DNA from: Actinomycetota bacterium
Lineage (GTDB): Bacteria > Actinomycetota > Geothermincolia > Geothermincolales > RBG-13-55-18
Assembly: GCA_040757835.1 (NCBI GenBank)
Contig: JBFLWJ010000017.1
Location: 26,028-68,498, forward strand
Length of the DNA stretch: 42,471 nt
Direction: 5' to 3'
Part shown: in pieces, positions 32,077-41,384 of the stretch
Layout: each line of letters opens with the position of its first letter
Numbering within the stretch: position 1 is the stretch's first letter
Notes under the pieces: model-generated
The model's input: only the letters and a program-made list of their open reading frames with translations
The model's database searches: none
What the model was told of the DNA's origin: nothing
Position numbers and translations under genes: made by a program

Positions 32077-32203
32077 GGCAGCGCGGGGGAGGATGATGGG
32101 GCGCGAAAGTAGTATAATTCTGTAAGGACGAGATTTATTTCAGGGCGGAAAAGGGACACAAAAACAGGCCCACACTCCGCGGCCGGAAGCGGGAGGTTGG
32201 GTT

Positions 32204-32728
32204 TTGTTCACCTCGAGGACTTTCTTGATCTTCATGATCCCGCTGGTCATCTTCGGCCTGTTCCTATGGTTCATCACCAGCCTGGATCTGGACCGCAGCA
32301 ACGTCAAGGTCGGAGGGGCACTGGTCGGTGCGGATGATATGGAGATCTCGGTTCTCTCTTCCCGCCTCGAAGAGAGCAATGGGGCCAGAAGACTCATCGT
32401 GGAAATGGAGGGCAGGAATACCTCACCGGCCAACCTCGACCTCAACCCCAAGGGGTTCAAGCTGGTGTTGGCGAGCAATGAAGATCCCGCCAATCCGACA
32501 GCGCGGCAGAGCATCTATAACCCCATGAATTACAGCTCCGTCTGCGAACAGGCCCCGGCCAGCGTATCCAGCATTCCCCCGAATGCAGTCCGTTCCATGA
32601 CCCTGGTCTTTTGGGGGGAGAACCTCCCGCGGGGAGACGAGTGGGATGACTACCACCTCAGCCTGGAATATTACGATGTGCCCAGCCATATCATGATCAG
32701 CCGGCTCATCAACCCCACGGAGGAATGA
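32204..32728 (+). CDS. Membrane-anchored protein with a DUF4352-like extracellular domain
   Basis: A 174-residue protein. Residues about 5-28 are a hydrophobic segment (FLIFMIPLVIFGLFLWFI), a signal anchor. The remainder is beta-rich: 'LIVEMEGRNTSPANLDLNPKGFKLVL' and 'VRSMTLVFWGENLPRG', resembling DUF4352-type immunoglobulin-like domains. TTG start at 32204 with GGGAGG 7 bases upstream. It follows the GH1 gene by 128 bases. Function unknown. Confidence 0.6.
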   Translation: MFTSRTFLIFMIPLVIFGLFLWFITSLDLDRSNVKVGGALVGADDMEISVLSSRLEESNGARRLIVEMEGRNTSPANLDLNPKGFKLVLASNEDPANPTARQSIYNPMNYSSVCEQAPASVSSIPPNAVRSMTLVFWGENLPRGDEWDDYHLSLEYYDVPSHIMISRLINPTEE

Positions 32729-32741
32729 CGGGACTAGTGCA

Positions 32742-35700
32742 CTAGGCGTGCCAGTCCTGCAGCGGCTTTACCTCCATGCCCCTCTCGATGAGTGATTCCA
32801 TGCCGTGCAGGGCGGCGCGGGCGGCGCTCATGGTGGTGATGAGCGGGATGTTGTAGAGGACGGCGTAGCTGCGGATGGACCACTGGTCGGCACGCTGCCT
32901 CTTTCCCGACGGGGTGTTGATGATCAACTGCATCTCGCGGTTCTTCATGAAGTCCACGACGTGGGGCCGCCCCTCGTGCATCTTGTTCAGCACCTCTACC
33001 TCCACGCCGTTGCGGCGCAACACCTCGGCGGTCCCCCGCGTGGCGAGGATATTGAACCCCAGCTCCGCCAGGCGGCGCGAGATGTGCACGATGTCCCGCT
33101 TGTCGCTGTCCTTGACGCTCACGAAGATGTTGCCCTCGCGGGGCAGCAGGGACCCCGCCGCTATCTGGCTCTTGGCGTAGGCCATGCCCAGGTCGCGGTC
33201 TATCCCCATGACCTCACCGGTGGAACGCATCTCCGGGCCCAGGATGGTGTCCACCCCGGAGAAGCGGTTGAACGGCAGCACCGCCTCCTTGACCGCGATG
33301 TGGTCTATATCCACCTCGCGGGTGATGCCCAGCTCGCGCAGGGTCTTCCCGATCATCAGCTTGGTCGCCACCTTGGCCCAGGAGACGCCGGTGGCCTTGG
33401 AGACGAAGGGCACGGTGCGCGAGGCGCGGGGATTGACCTCCAGCACGTAGAGGCGCTCGTCCTTCACCGCGTACTGCACGTTCATCAGCCCCACCACGCC
33501 CAGTTCCCTGGCCAGGGCGTAAGTGGCATCTTTGATCTCGTCGACCATGGCCTCGCCCAGGGAGAAGGGCGGGATGGCGCAGGCGGAATCGCCGGAGTGC
33601 ACCCCCGCCTCCTCGATGTGCTCCATGACCCCAGCCACCACCACGTCGCGGCCGTCGCAGACCGCGTCCACGTCGATCTCCACCGCCTCCTCGAGGAACT
33701 TGTCGATGAGCACGGGGTGGTCAGGCGAGACCTCGGTGGCGCCGCGCATGAACTCCTCCAGGGACTGGTCGTCGTAGACGATCTCCATGCCGCGGCCCCC
33801 CAGCACGTATGAGGGGCGCACCACCGCGGGGTAGCCGATGCGGCGGGCCACCTGCAGCGCCTCCTCGAAGGACCTGGCGGTGCCGTTCTCGGGCTGGCGC
33901 AGGCCAAGTTTGTGCAGCAACTCCTTGAAGCGGTCGCGGTCCTCGGCGCGGTCGATGGAGTCGGGGCTGGTGCCGATGATGGGTGCGCCCGCGCGCATGA
34001 GGGGGACGGCCAGGTTCAGGGGCGTCTGCCCCCCGAACTGCACGATGATGCCCTCGGGCTGCTCCCGCTCCACTATCTCCAGCACGTCCTCCAGGGTCAG
34101 GGGCTCGAAGTAGAGGCGGTCCGAGGTGTCGTAGTCCGTGGAGACCGTCTCGGGGTTGTTATTTACCATGATCGACTCGTAGCCCTCCTCGCGCAGGGCG
34201 AAGGAGGCGTGCACGCAGCAGTAGTCGAACTCGATCCCCTGCCCGATGCGGTTGGGCCCGCCTCCGAGGATCATCACCTTAGGCTTGGTTGCGGAGGCGT
34301 GGGACCCGGCCAGGGGCTCCTCCTCCTGTTCGTAACAGGAGTAGTAATAGGGGGTGTAGGCCTCGAACTCAGCCGCACAGGTGTCCACCAGCTTATACGC
34401 GGGGCGGATGGAGGAGCGTGCGCGCCTCTCCCTCACCGCCGCTTCACTGCTGCCGGTGAGCATGCCCAGTTGCAGGTCCGAGAACCCGAAGGACTTGGCG
34501 CGGAATAGCCCGGCGTCGTCCAGCTCCTCCAGGGCGCAGCCGCTTAGGCTTTCCTCCATCTCCACGATCTCCCGCATGTTGTTAAGGAACCAGGGGTCGA
34601 TGTGGGATATCTCGTACATCTCCCGCACGCTCATCCCCAGCTTGAAACCGTAGCGCAGATAATAAAGGCGCTCGGCGTTGGGAGTGGTGAGCTTCTCCCT
34701 CACCTCTCCAAGCGCTTCCTCGCGCTCTTGCTGTACCGCCACAGCCCCGGGGTCCATCATCTCCTTGCGGTCGCTGCCCAGGCCGAAGCGCCCGATCTCC
34801 AGGGAGCGTATCCCCTTCTGCAGGGCCTCCTTGAAGGTGCGCCCGATGGACATGACCTCCCCCACCGATTTCATGGAGATGCCCAGGGCGGGGTCGGCGC
34901 CGGGGAACTTCTCGAAGGTGAAGCGCGGGATCTTCACCACGCAGTAGTCGATGGTGGGCTCGAAAGACGCCGGGGTCTCGCGGGTTATGTCGTTGGGTAT
35001 CTCGTCCAGGGTGTAGCCCACGGCCAGCTTGGCGGCGATCTTGGCGATGGGGAAGCCGGTAGCCTTTGAGGCCAGGGCGCTGGAGCGCGAGACACGGGGG
35101 TTCATCTCGATGACCACCATGCGCCCGTCGCGCGGGTCCAGCGCGAACTGGATATTGGACCCACCGGTCTCCACCCCGATCTCGCGGATGATGGCGATGG
35201 AGGCGTCGCGCATGAGCTGGTACTCCCGGTCGGTCAGGGTCTGGGCGGGAGCTACGGTGATGGAGTCCCCGGTATGGATGCCCATGGCGTCGAAGTTCTC
35301 GATGGAGCAGATGATGACCACGTTGTCCTTTAGGTCCCGCATCACCTCGAGCTCGTATTCCTTCCAGCCGATCACCGATTCCTCGACGAGGATCTCGTCG
35401 ATCATGGAGGCCTCGATGCCTGAAGCCGCGATGCGCTCGAACTCCTCCATGTTGAAGGCCACCCCGCCCCCGGTTCCCCCCAGGGTGAAGGCGGGCCGGA
35501 TTATCAAGGGGAGGCCCAGTTCCGCCGCCACCTCGCGGGCCTCCTCCATGGTGTGCGCCAGACCGGAGCGCGGCAGGTCAAGCCCGATGGAGGCCATGGC
35601 ATCGCGGAAGAGCTCGCGGTCCTCCGCCTTGCGGATGGAGTTGTAGTTGGCCCCGATCATCTCCACCCCGTACTCTTCCAGCGCCCCCATCTCGGCTACC

Positions 35701-36002
35701 TTGACCGCGGTGTTGAGGCCGGTCTGTCCGCCCAGGGTGGGCAGGAGGGCGTCGGGCCGCTCCCTGGCGATGATCCGCGCCACCACCTCCGGGGTAATGG
35801 GCTCGATATAGGTGCGGTCGGCCATCTCCGGGTCGGTCATGATGGTGGCGGGGTTGGAGTTCACCAGCACCACCTCGAACCCCTCTTCCCGCAAGGCCTT
35901 GCAGGCCTGAGTGCCGGAATAGTCGAACTCGCAGGCCTGGGAGATGATGATGGGCCCGGACCCGATGATGAGGATCTTGCGCAGGTCGGTGCGTTTAGGC
36001 AC
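32742..36002 (-). CDS. carB: Carbamoyl-phosphate synthase, large subunit
   Basis: A 1086-residue enzyme of normal length. It makes carbamoyl phosphate from bicarbonate, ammonia (channelled from CarA) and two ATP, for arginine and pyrimidine synthesis. Two homologous ATP-grasp halves are visible: '[20 protein letters not shown]' at the start and '[18 protein letters not shown]' in the middle, each followed by a carboxylase-like core. The end is a MGS-like allosteric domain with '[17 protein letters not shown]'. GTG at 36002 overlaps the carA stop by 8 bases; longer upstream reading is the shadow of carA. Confidence 0.95.
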   Translation of the reverse strand: MPKRTDLRKILIIGSGPIIISQACEFDYSGTQACKALREEGFEVVLVNSNPATIMTDPEMADRTYIEPITPEVVARIIARERPDALLPTLGGQTGLNTAVKVAEMGALEEYGVEMIGANYNSIRKAEDRELFRDAMASIGLDLPRSGLAHTMEEAREVAAELGLPLIIRPAFTLGGTGGGVAFNMEEFERIAASGIEASMIDEILVEESVIGWKEYELEVMRDLKDNVVIICSIENFDAMGIHTGDSITVAPAQTLTDREYQLMRDASIAIIREIGVETGGSNIQFALDPRDGRMVVIEMNPRVSRSSALASKATGFPIAKIAAKLAVGYTLDEIPNDITRETPASFEPTIDYCVVKIPRFTFEKFPGADPALGISMKSVGEVMSIGRTFKEALQKGIRSLEIGRFGLGSDRKEMMDPGAVAVQQEREEALGEVREKLTTPNAERLYYLRYGFKLGMSVREMYEISHIDPWFLNNMREIVEMEESLSGCALEELDDAGLFRAKSFGFSDLQLGMLTGSSEAAVRERRARSSIRPAYKLVDTCAAEFEAYTPYYYSCYEQEEEPLAGSHASATKPKVMILGGGPNRIGQGIEFDYCCVHASFALREEGYESIMVNNNPETVSTDYDTSDRLYFEPLTLEDVLEIVEREQPEGIIVQFGGQTPLNLAVPLMRAGAPIIGTSPDSIDRAEDRDRFKELLHKLGLRQPENGTARSFEEALQVARRIGYPAVVRPSYVLGGRGMEIVYDDQSLEEFMRGATEVSPDHPVLIDKFLEEAVEIDVDAVCDGRDVVVAGVMEHIEEAGVHSGDSACAIPPFSLGEAMVDEIKDATYALARELGVVGLMNVQYAVKDERLYVLEVNPRASRTVPFVSKATGVSWAKVATKLMIGKTLRELGITREVDIDHIAVKEAVLPFNRFSGVDTILGPEMRSTGEVMGIDRDLGMAYAKSQIAAGSLLPREGNIFVSVKDSDKRDIVHISRRLAELGFNILATRGTAEVLRRNGVEVEVLNKMHEGRPHVVDFMKNREMQLIINTPSGKRQRADQWSIRSYAVLYNIPLITTMSAARAALHGMESLIERGMEVKPLQDWHA

Positions 36003-37143
36003 GGGCCTCACCCCGTCCGGCGCGCATGTCGCGGATGAAATCCCCGAAGAGGTAGACGGCATCGTGTGGGCCGGGCGAGTCCTCGGGGTGGAACTGCACC
36101 GAGTAGGCGGGATAGCGCTTGTGGCGGAACCCCTCCAGGGTCTCGTCGTTGAGGTTGATGAAGGTGGGCTCCGTCTCGCCCGCAATGGCCTCCAGGTCCA
36201 CACAGAAGCCGTGGTTCTGGGCGGTGATGAGGATGTTGCCGCGGCGCAGGTCCTTCACGGGCTGGTTGGCGCCGCGATGCCCGAATTTAAGCTTGAAGGT
36301 GCGCCCGCCCAGGGCGAGGCCGAGTATCTGGTGGCCCAGGCAGATCCCGAAGATAGGTTTGACGCCCACCAGCTTGGCCAGCTCGTCGATGAGGTAGGTC
36401 ACCGCTGCCGGGTCCCCGGGACCATTGGAGAGGAAGATGCCGTCGGGCCCCATCTGCAGCACCTTGGAGGCGGTGATATCCGCCGGTACCACGATGACCT
36501 CGCAGCCCAGGTGGGCGAGGATGCGCAGGATGTTCTGCTTGATACCGCAGTCGTAGGCCACCACCCGCAAGGGGCGCTCCCCGCCGCCGGAGACGTCGGG
36601 CAGGACCCCCCTGCCCATGGGCGGTATGCGGGAGTCCTCCCAGCGGTAGGGTTCCGAGCAAGCCACCTCTGCCACCAGGTCGACGCCCACGTAGCCGGGA
36701 GCTTCGTCCAGCTTGCGTCTGAGGGAAGCGAGGTCCGTGTCCTCAGTGGATATGATGCACATCTTGGCGCCCAGGGACCTTATGTGTCGGGTCACTGCAC
36801 GCGTGTCCACCCCCTCGATGCCCACGATGCCGTGTTCAGCCAGGTACTCGTCCAGGGAGTGGGTGGCCCGCCAGTTGGAGGGGTAGCGGCAGCACTCCCG
36901 CACGATGAAGCCCTCCACGTGGGGGCGGGGGGATTCCAGGTCCTCGGCGTTGACGCCGTAGTTCCCGATGAGGGGGTAGGTCATGGTTACGATCTGGCCC
37001 TTGTAGGAGGGGTCGGTGAGGATCTCCTGGTACCCGGTCATGCTGGTATTGAAGACCAACTCCCCCGGCCGCGTCCCCCGGGCTCCGAAGGGCGTGCCGG
37101 TAAAATATTTCCCGTCCTCGAGCAGGATGACCGCTTTTTCCAT
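35995..37143 (-). CDS. carA: Carbamoyl-phosphate synthase, small subunit
   Basis: A 382-residue glutamine amidotransferase subunit. '[16 protein letters not shown]' contains catalytic C268; the triad partners are H352 and E354 in 'QFHPED'. The N-terminal half is the CarA-specific domain ('[29 protein letters not shown]'). It supplies ammonia to CarB and starts the car operon. ATG 37143 has a GGGAG site. No arginine or purine operator was recognised upstream. Confidence 0.95.
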   Translation of the reverse strand: MEKAVILLEDGKYFTGTPFGARGTRPGELVFNTSMTGYQEILTDPSYKGQIVTMTYPLIGNYGVNAEDLESPRPHVEGFIVRECCRYPSNWRATHSLDEYLAEHGIVGIEGVDTRAVTRHIRSLGAKMCIISTEDTDLASLRRKLDEAPGYVGVDLVAEVACSEPYRWEDSRIPPMGRGVLPDVSGGGERPLRVVAYDCGIKQNILRILAHLGCEVIVVPADITASKVLQMGPDGIFLSNGPGDPAAVTYLIDELAKLVGVKPIFGICLGHQILGLALGGRTFKLKFGHRGANQPVKDLRRGNILITAQNHGFCVDLEAIAGETEPTFINLNDETLEGFRHKRYPAYSVQFHPEDSPGPHDAVYLFGDFIRDMRAGRGEARA

Positions 37144-37243
37144 GCTTTAATCGCTCTCCCGTCCTGGAATCTCCGCTCTATTATATGGACTGCCCCCGAC
37201 ACATGGAAGAACGATGGAGACCTGACCCCCCGAGTTCATTTAA

Positions 37244-37589
37244 GATAGTGTAATAGCGGATCGGTTCATCAGGGTACTCTTTATAGCCTTCGCGGGCCTG
37301 TTGTTGCTTTCACCCTTTCAACTCGAAGCCTTGGCGCGGGGACCAGAAAGCGGCGGGTTCCGGCAGGGTTCGGGCGAGGTGTACGTGCAGGCCGGGGAGT
37401 GGCCTTCCATCCATCACGACGCCGCAGCCTCGCGGACGGCGCCTCATCGCGCCCATCTTCTGGGGCGGTGAGATGGGCAACTCCATGGTGACCTGGAGGG
37501 GCTTCGGCCTGCACTGCTACGAGGACACAGCCGAAGAGGAAGAGTCTCTCGGGGTTTCTGCCAAGTTGATATGCATCAAGGCCGGGTGA
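37244..37589 (+). pseudogene. Possible decayed small secreted-protein gene with a frameshift
   Basis: Two adjacent frames hold coding-like sequence. In one (to a stop at 37469) a hydrophobic run (FIRVLFIAFAGLLLLSP) then 'EVYVQAGEWPSIHHD' looks like a signal peptide and mature start. In the next frame (to TGA 37587-37589) 'PIFWGGEMGNSMVTWRGF' and 'CYEDTAEEEE' continue. Together they suggest one gene with an early frameshift, and no ATG/GTG/TTG in a good place for the signal peptide. The remaining 100 bases between carA and here hold nothing recognisable. Confidence 0.35.
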
Positions 37590-37595
37590 AACAAC

Positions 37596-37621
37596 GAGGC
37601 CGGGAGAATAATCCCGGCCTC
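37596..37621 (-). terminator. Terminator after the glutamate synthase gene
   Basis: A perfect 10-bp stem GAGGCCGGGA/TCCCGGCCTC with a 6-base loop lies about 20 bases beyond the stop of the minus-strand gene. The following minus-strand bases are GTTGTTTC. Confidence 0.6.
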
Positions 37622-37640
37622 TCTCGCTATAATGCCCCTG

Positions 37641-39212
37641 TCAACCGAGGATCTTGTCTACTTCGTCTTTGTCGAGGTCCATCACATAAGGGATACCGGT
37701 GATCTCCGCGCACTCCTTGGTTAGAGAGCATAAATCGTCGCGGCTGAGATATTCCAGGGCGAACTTGCGCGTGCCACACATCAGCTGCCGTATACCCTGG
37801 GCAAGACGTTTGTAGTAAGTGTAGATGCCGATAGCCGAAGTCGGGATGTCTTTGAAACGGCCACCGTACCGCTCCTTCAACTCGGGTACCGCCACAAAGA
37901 TCTCCTCCACGCTGTTGCCGAACGTGGAGATGGCCTTGGGGAGGTTCTCCTCTCCGATGAGCTTGCCGATGGTCTTTCCCACCATGGCAGCCGCTATGGG
38001 TGAGCGGGCCATGCCGATGAGCTTAAAGTAGGGGGCGCCCAAGGCCAAGGCCTTGACGATATGATCCTCGAGGGTAAATCCTCCCGCGATGGCGATGTCT
38101 GGGACGTACTCTCCCTTATCCGCCAGACGTTTGGCATACTCATAGGTCATGGCGGCGAGGTGGATGGTCGGGATGCCCCACTCGTTCATCATCCTCCATG
38201 GGCTCATGCCGGTACCGCCTCCCGCTCCATCCACGGTGAGAAGGTCGATCTTGGCTATAGATGAGAACTTGACCGCCCTTGCGAGGTCGGCTGGACGGTA
38301 GGCGCCGGTCTTCAGGAAGACGTGCTTCGCACCAGCATCACGCAGCTCCTTCACTCGGCTGACAAACGCCTCTTCTTCCACAAAACCGATTCGCGAATGG
38401 CGCTCGAACTCACTAAACGTCTTATAGAAGTTCTCCGTTGAAGAGGACGCTTCCGGGTCGGGAAGCACTATATAGCCTCTCTCCTTCAGCATCTGTGCTT
38501 TTTCGAGAGAACGTATCTTTACCTCACCGCCGATATCCTTCGCGCCCTGGCCCCACTTGAGCTCCACGATCTCCACACCGAGCTTGTCCAGGGCGTATTC
38601 CAGCACCCCAAGGCGTGTGTCCTCGACATTGGACTGCACCACGACTGCACCGTACCCGTCGTACCATTCCTGAAAGAGCTTGACCCTGCGGGTGAGATCG
38701 GGAGAATCGATAACCCTCCCATTCTCGATGACCGACTTCTCGTCCATTCCGCAGACATTCTCTCCAATAGTTAATATCGTACCGGAAATGGCCGAGCCGA
38801 TGGCCAGCCCTTCCCAGTTGTTCTTGGCTACGTCAGTGGATCCCAGGCCCGGGATCACAAAGGGAAGGCGGAGTTTCAGCCCTTTATCGACGCCTATAGC
38901 CAGTTCCAGGTCTACTGCCGGGAAGGTGGCAACATCCGGGTCAGGTTCCAAGCCCACTGCTCCCACCGCTGTGCCCAGGATATTCAAGTGAGAGAAATCA
39001 ACCGGGTAATCCTTCTGGGAAGCAGACGTGCTTCCTCCGTATGGCTGTGGATAGAGTACTTCGGCTCCCCGGTATGCCGACTTCCCGATCTCACAGAGTC
39101 CCGTACATCCTTCGACACAGGTTACACACATACCGCTGAAAGGGCAGTAATCCTTCCCCGTACGAAGGCGCGTCAGGGTCGCTTCGCTTGAGTTCGGCTT
39201 GCTCAAACTCAT
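37641..39212 (-). CDS. FMN-binding glutamate synthase-family protein
   Basis: A 523-residue protein of the GltB-type FMN domain group. The N-terminus has a Cys-rich region (C23, C29, C32, C36, C40 in DYCPFSGMC through GLCEIG), probably an iron-sulfur cluster. The barrel contains 'LLTVDGAGGGTGMSPW', 'IAIAGGFTLEDHIVKALALGAPYFKLIG' and 'AIGIYTYYKRLAQGIRQLMCGTRKF', typical of the flavin and substrate sites. It lacks the amidotransferase and FAD domains, so it would need partner proteins or ammonia. ATG 39212 has GGAGGG at 7 bases. Its leader carries an ANTAR-type switch (see findings). Exact product could also be a related amino-acid oxidoreductase. Confidence 0.85.
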   Translation of the reverse strand: MSLSKPNSSEATLTRLRTGKDYCPFSGMCVTCVEGCTGLCEIGKSAYRGAEVLYPQPYGGSTSASQKDYPVDFSHLNILGTAVGAVGLEPDPDVATFPAVDLELAIGVDKGLKLRLPFVIPGLGSTDVAKNNWEGLAIGSAISGTILTIGENVCGMDEKSVIENGRVIDSPDLTRRVKLFQEWYDGYGAVVVQSNVEDTRLGVLEYALDKLGVEIVELKWGQGAKDIGGEVKIRSLEKAQMLKERGYIVLPDPEASSSTENFYKTFSEFERHSRIGFVEEEAFVSRVKELRDAGAKHVFLKTGAYRPADLARAVKFSSIAKIDLLTVDGAGGGTGMSPWRMMNEWGIPTIHLAAMTYEYAKRLADKGEYVPDIAIAGGFTLEDHIVKALALGAPYFKLIGMARSPIAAAMVGKTIGKLIGEENLPKAISTFGNSVEEIFVAVPELKERYGGRFKDIPTSAIGIYTYYKRLAQGIRQLMCGTRKFALEYLSRDDLCSLTKECAEITGIPYVMDLDKDEVDKILG

Positions 39213-39251
39213 AATATTCCCTCCTTATTTCTGTCCCCCGTTCATTCCAAT

Positions 39252-39281
39252 AAAAAACGCCCGACTCCGCAGAGCCGGACG
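39252..39281 (-). terminator. Leader terminator of the glutamate synthase gene
   Basis: CGTCCGGCTC and GAGTCGGGCG pair over 10 positions around a TGCG loop, then six T residues. It lies 40 bases before the gene start, so it acts inside the leader. Its 5' arm shares bases 39277-39281 with the second ANTAR hairpin. Confidence 0.85.
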
Positions 39282-39314
39282 ACGATGTCCAAAGGCAGAC
39301 ACGCCATTGTGTCT
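39277..39314 (-). promoter_or_regulatory. Dual-hexaloop ANTAR-responsive antiterminator RNA
   Basis: P1 (39297-39314): AGACAC, loop AATGGC, GTGTCT. P2 (39277-39290): GGAC, loop ATCGTC, GTCC. Both loops are six bases with A at position 1 and G at position 4, the known recognition rule of ANTAR proteins (EutV, NasR). P2 and the terminator are mutually exclusive because they share bases. When an ANTAR dimer holds P1-P2, the terminator should not form. The GAF-ANTAR gene is just upstream. Confidence 0.8.
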
Positions 39315-39332
39315 TGCTTCCAATGCCTAAAA

Positions 39333-39360
39333 ATCATAACATAACCCGATATTGTGTCAA
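39333..39360 (-). promoter_or_regulatory. Promoter of the glutamate synthase leader
   Basis: Minus strand TTGACA (39360-39355), 16-base spacing, TATGAT (39338-39333). Start should be near 39326, leaving P1 as the first structure in the RNA. Confidence 0.72.
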
Positions 39361-39417
39361 GCTGGAGCCAATGCCATTAGATGGCCATTAGATACGAAAG
39401 TTGCCTGGTCATTGACT

Positions 39418-39525
39418 TTCCCTGCAAGTTATCGAAGCAACACCGATGGTGTTACCCCCGGGAAAGGATGGAGGTCTGTATTCATTCCTTCCCTGCAAGT
39501 TATCGAAGCAACACCGATGGTGTTA
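39418..39525. repeat. Two direct copies of a 37-bp sequence
   Basis: An identical 37-base unit occurs at 39418-39454 and 39489-39525, separated by 34 bases. It contains a 15-base near-palindrome (AACACCGATGGTGTT). It lies between the GAF-ANTAR stop and the leader promoter. Roles considered: operator for the promoter, terminator-like hairpins after the regulator gene, or a remnant of a repeat family. CRISPR is unlikely with only two copies and no cas genes. Confidence 0.85.
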
Positions 39526-39545
39526 GGATATAGTCTGCGATGGGT

Positions 39546-40247
39546 TCAGTCCTCGCCGATGTCAGCAAGGATGATGGCTTCCGCGATCTCGCGCATGCTT
39601 TTGCGGGTGTTCATGGATTTACGCTGTATCATCCGGTAAGCTTCATTCCCAGAGATATCCTGATTGCGGGCGATGACGTCCTTCGCTCTCTCCACCAGCT
39701 TGCGTGTCTCCAGCTCTTCCTGGACTATACGCGTTTTCACCAGCAGCTCGGTGTTCTCGATGGCTACTGCGGCCTGGTTGGCGACCGCGATGAGCAGGCT
39801 CACGTCATCTGGAGTGAACTCACGGGGGCTGGATGTGTAGCAGTTGAGCACCCCGATAACCCTTCCCTTAACGGACATGGGGACGCTGAGGAGCGAGCAC
39901 AGGCCTTCCTTCTCGGCGACATCCTTGTTGACATAACGGGAGTCCGATTTGACGTCCCAGACCTGGATGGGCTGATTGCTCTGGGCGACCAAGCCCGCGA
40001 TACCCTCTCCCAACCTAACCGAAGGCTTGTTCAGATATGCCTCGCTCACCGCCTGGGTGGCACGGATCTCGAGGCTGTCCCCCCCGTCGTTCAGGAGCAG
40101 GAGTGAACAGATATTGGAATCCATCACTTCCGCCGTGACCAGCACGATGAGCTTGAGAATGTCCCCGAGGTAAAGGTCGGAGACTATTGCTTTGCTTACT
40201 TCCTCGAGAGCTTCGATCTTCTTCTTATTCTGTGTCTTCTCGGGCAT
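39546..40247 (-). CDS. GAF-ANTAR RNA-binding antiterminator protein
   Basis: A 233-residue protein. Residues about 20-165 form a GAF sensor domain ('EVMDSNICSLLLLNDGGDSLEIRA', 'GEGIAGLVAQSNQPIQVWDV', 'VPMSVKGRVIGVLNCY'). A short coiled helix leads to a C-terminal ANTAR domain (about 172-228): 'ELETRKLVERAKDVIARNQDISGNEAYRMIQRKS', which binds dual-hexaloop RNA. The signal bound by GAF is unknown; no heme or cyclic nucleotide motif is certain. It is encoded upstream of, and in the same direction as, the glutamate synthase gene whose leader has its likely RNA target. Confidence 0.87.
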   Translation of the reverse strand: MPEKTQNKKKIEALEEVSKAIVSDLYLGDILKLIVLVTAEVMDSNICSLLLLNDGGDSLEIRATQAVSEAYLNKPSVRLGEGIAGLVAQSNQPIQVWDVKSDSRYVNKDVAEKEGLCSLLSVPMSVKGRVIGVLNCYTSSPREFTPDDVSLLIAVANQAAVAIENTELLVKTRIVQEELETRKLVERAKDVIARNQDISGNEAYRMIQRKSMNTRKSMREIAEAIILADIGED

Positions 40248-40553
40248 CGTTCCTCACACGTTCGGGATTGAGCGGCTCCCGGTCGTTCGTTTCCCCTTGG
40301 CAATATCCCGTAGATAGATCCAGGCCGATCTGCCTGCACTGCCTCCCTCTCTCACAAAGGTAATTCTAACCCAGCCACATCGGGGTGAAAAGTTGAGCGC
40401 TTAACCCTCGCGGTCCGGGGGCAGCAACCGCTTGGGACGTGGCTTCTCTTCATCCACATCATGCGGGATTTTCGGGGGGTAGTCCGAACCCTTTGATATG
40501 GTTAGAATTATCTTGCCTGGTTTGCAAGGCTAGCAGGGAAAAGGGGGATCATC
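40248..40553. other. Gene-free gap of 306 bases between divergent genes
   Basis: No reading frame of note. It contains the motif GGTTAGAATTA[T/C]CTT twice in opposite orientation: plus strand 40500-40514 (just before the Fe-S gene), minus strand 40371-40357 (toward the GAF-ANTAR gene). TAGAAT within it is a fair -10 for each gene. No clear -35 is seen, so an activator may help. Confidence 0.5.
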
Positions 40554-41381
40554 TTGAGAAAGAACCTGATCAAGCGCAATTGGCGCACCTTCATGGCGGC
40601 TGCCCTTATCTGGCAGCCGGTTACCGACCTCTGGGCCAAGACCACCGCCTGGCCGGTGATCGGCAGGCTGACCGGGTGGATCGTCAACAGGGACCACTAC
40701 GATGTGACCTTCATCCCCATCAACGAGGGGCTTGCCGCGGACGGCTCAACCGTTCTACCCAAGCAGGTGGTTGAGGAGATGATCCGCCGTTCCTGCCACC
40801 GCGTCATCCTGCCCATCTGCCTGTGCAGGATGGGGTGCCGCTGCCAGGACTACCCCATGGAGATAGGGTGCATCTTCCTGGGCGAGGGGGCCAGGCAGAT
40901 AGACCCGAGTATCGGCAGGGCGGTCTCAGTCGAGGAAGCCCTGGAGCACTTGGAACGCTCCATCGCGGCAGGGCTCGTCCCCCAGATCGGCCGCGTGGAC
41001 CCCGACCCCTTATGGCTGGGAGTGAGGATGAAGGACTGGGACCACTTCCTGACCCTCTGCTTCTGCTGTACCTGCTGTTGCATCGCCATGCGCAACCAGC
41101 TCTCCTGGTACCAGGACATGCGGGACCGCATGCACCGCCTGGAAGGCTTGAGCATCGAGATCAGCGACGACTGCGACGGCTGCGGTAAGTGCGCCAAACG
41201 ATGCTTCGCGCAGGCCATCACCATCGAGGACAGGAAAGCGCGCATCGGCGAGGCCTGTAAGGGCTGCGGGTTGTGCGTGGAGGTCTGCCCCAGGGACGCC
41301 ATCAGTATAAGCGTAATCGACGGGGAAAGGATGTTGAGCGAGGCTTTCCGGCGTATCGAGAGCTACGCCGATATCACCTGA
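40554..41381 (+). CDS. Cysteine-rich double-[4Fe-4S] ferredoxin-domain protein
   Basis: A 275-residue protein with TTG start (40554). The C-terminal 70 residues hold two 4Fe-4S sites: C207, C210, C213, C217 and C235, C238, C241, C245. The rest has two further cysteine clusters, around 89-106 (CLCRMGCRC..GC) and 169-176 (CFCCTCCC). Residues 11-45 are moderately hydrophobic but no clear transmembrane helix. This pattern occurs in a group of anaerobe proteins of unknown function thought to bind extra clusters and pass electrons. No partner gene is adjacent except a hypothetical downstream. Confidence 0.72.
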   Translation: MRKNLIKRNWRTFMAAALIWQPVTDLWAKTTAWPVIGRLTGWIVNRDHYDVTFIPINEGLAADGSTVLPKQVVEEMIRRSCHRVILPICLCRMGCRCQDYPMEIGCIFLGEGARQIDPSIGRAVSVEEALEHLERSIAAGLVPQIGRVDPDPLWLGVRMKDWDHFLTLCFCCTCCCIAMRNQLSWYQDMRDRMHRLEGLSIEISDDCDGCGKCAKRCFAQAITIEDRKARIGEACKGCGLCVEVCPRDAISISVIDGERMLSEAFRRIESYADIT

Positions 41382-41384
41382 GCC

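Noticed and set aside
36003..36203. N-terminal extension of CarB
   Set aside because: It lies over the end of carA in another frame and lacks a ribosome site; GTG 36002 gives the normal length.
37144..37243. Regulatory riboswitch upstream of carA
   Set aside because: No conserved structure (PyrR, arginine box) could be recognised in the short leader.
39418..39525. CRISPR array of two repeats and one spacer
   Set aside because: Only two units, the internal palindrome is centred rather than in typical repeat position, and no cas gene other than a phage RecB-type nuclease is present.
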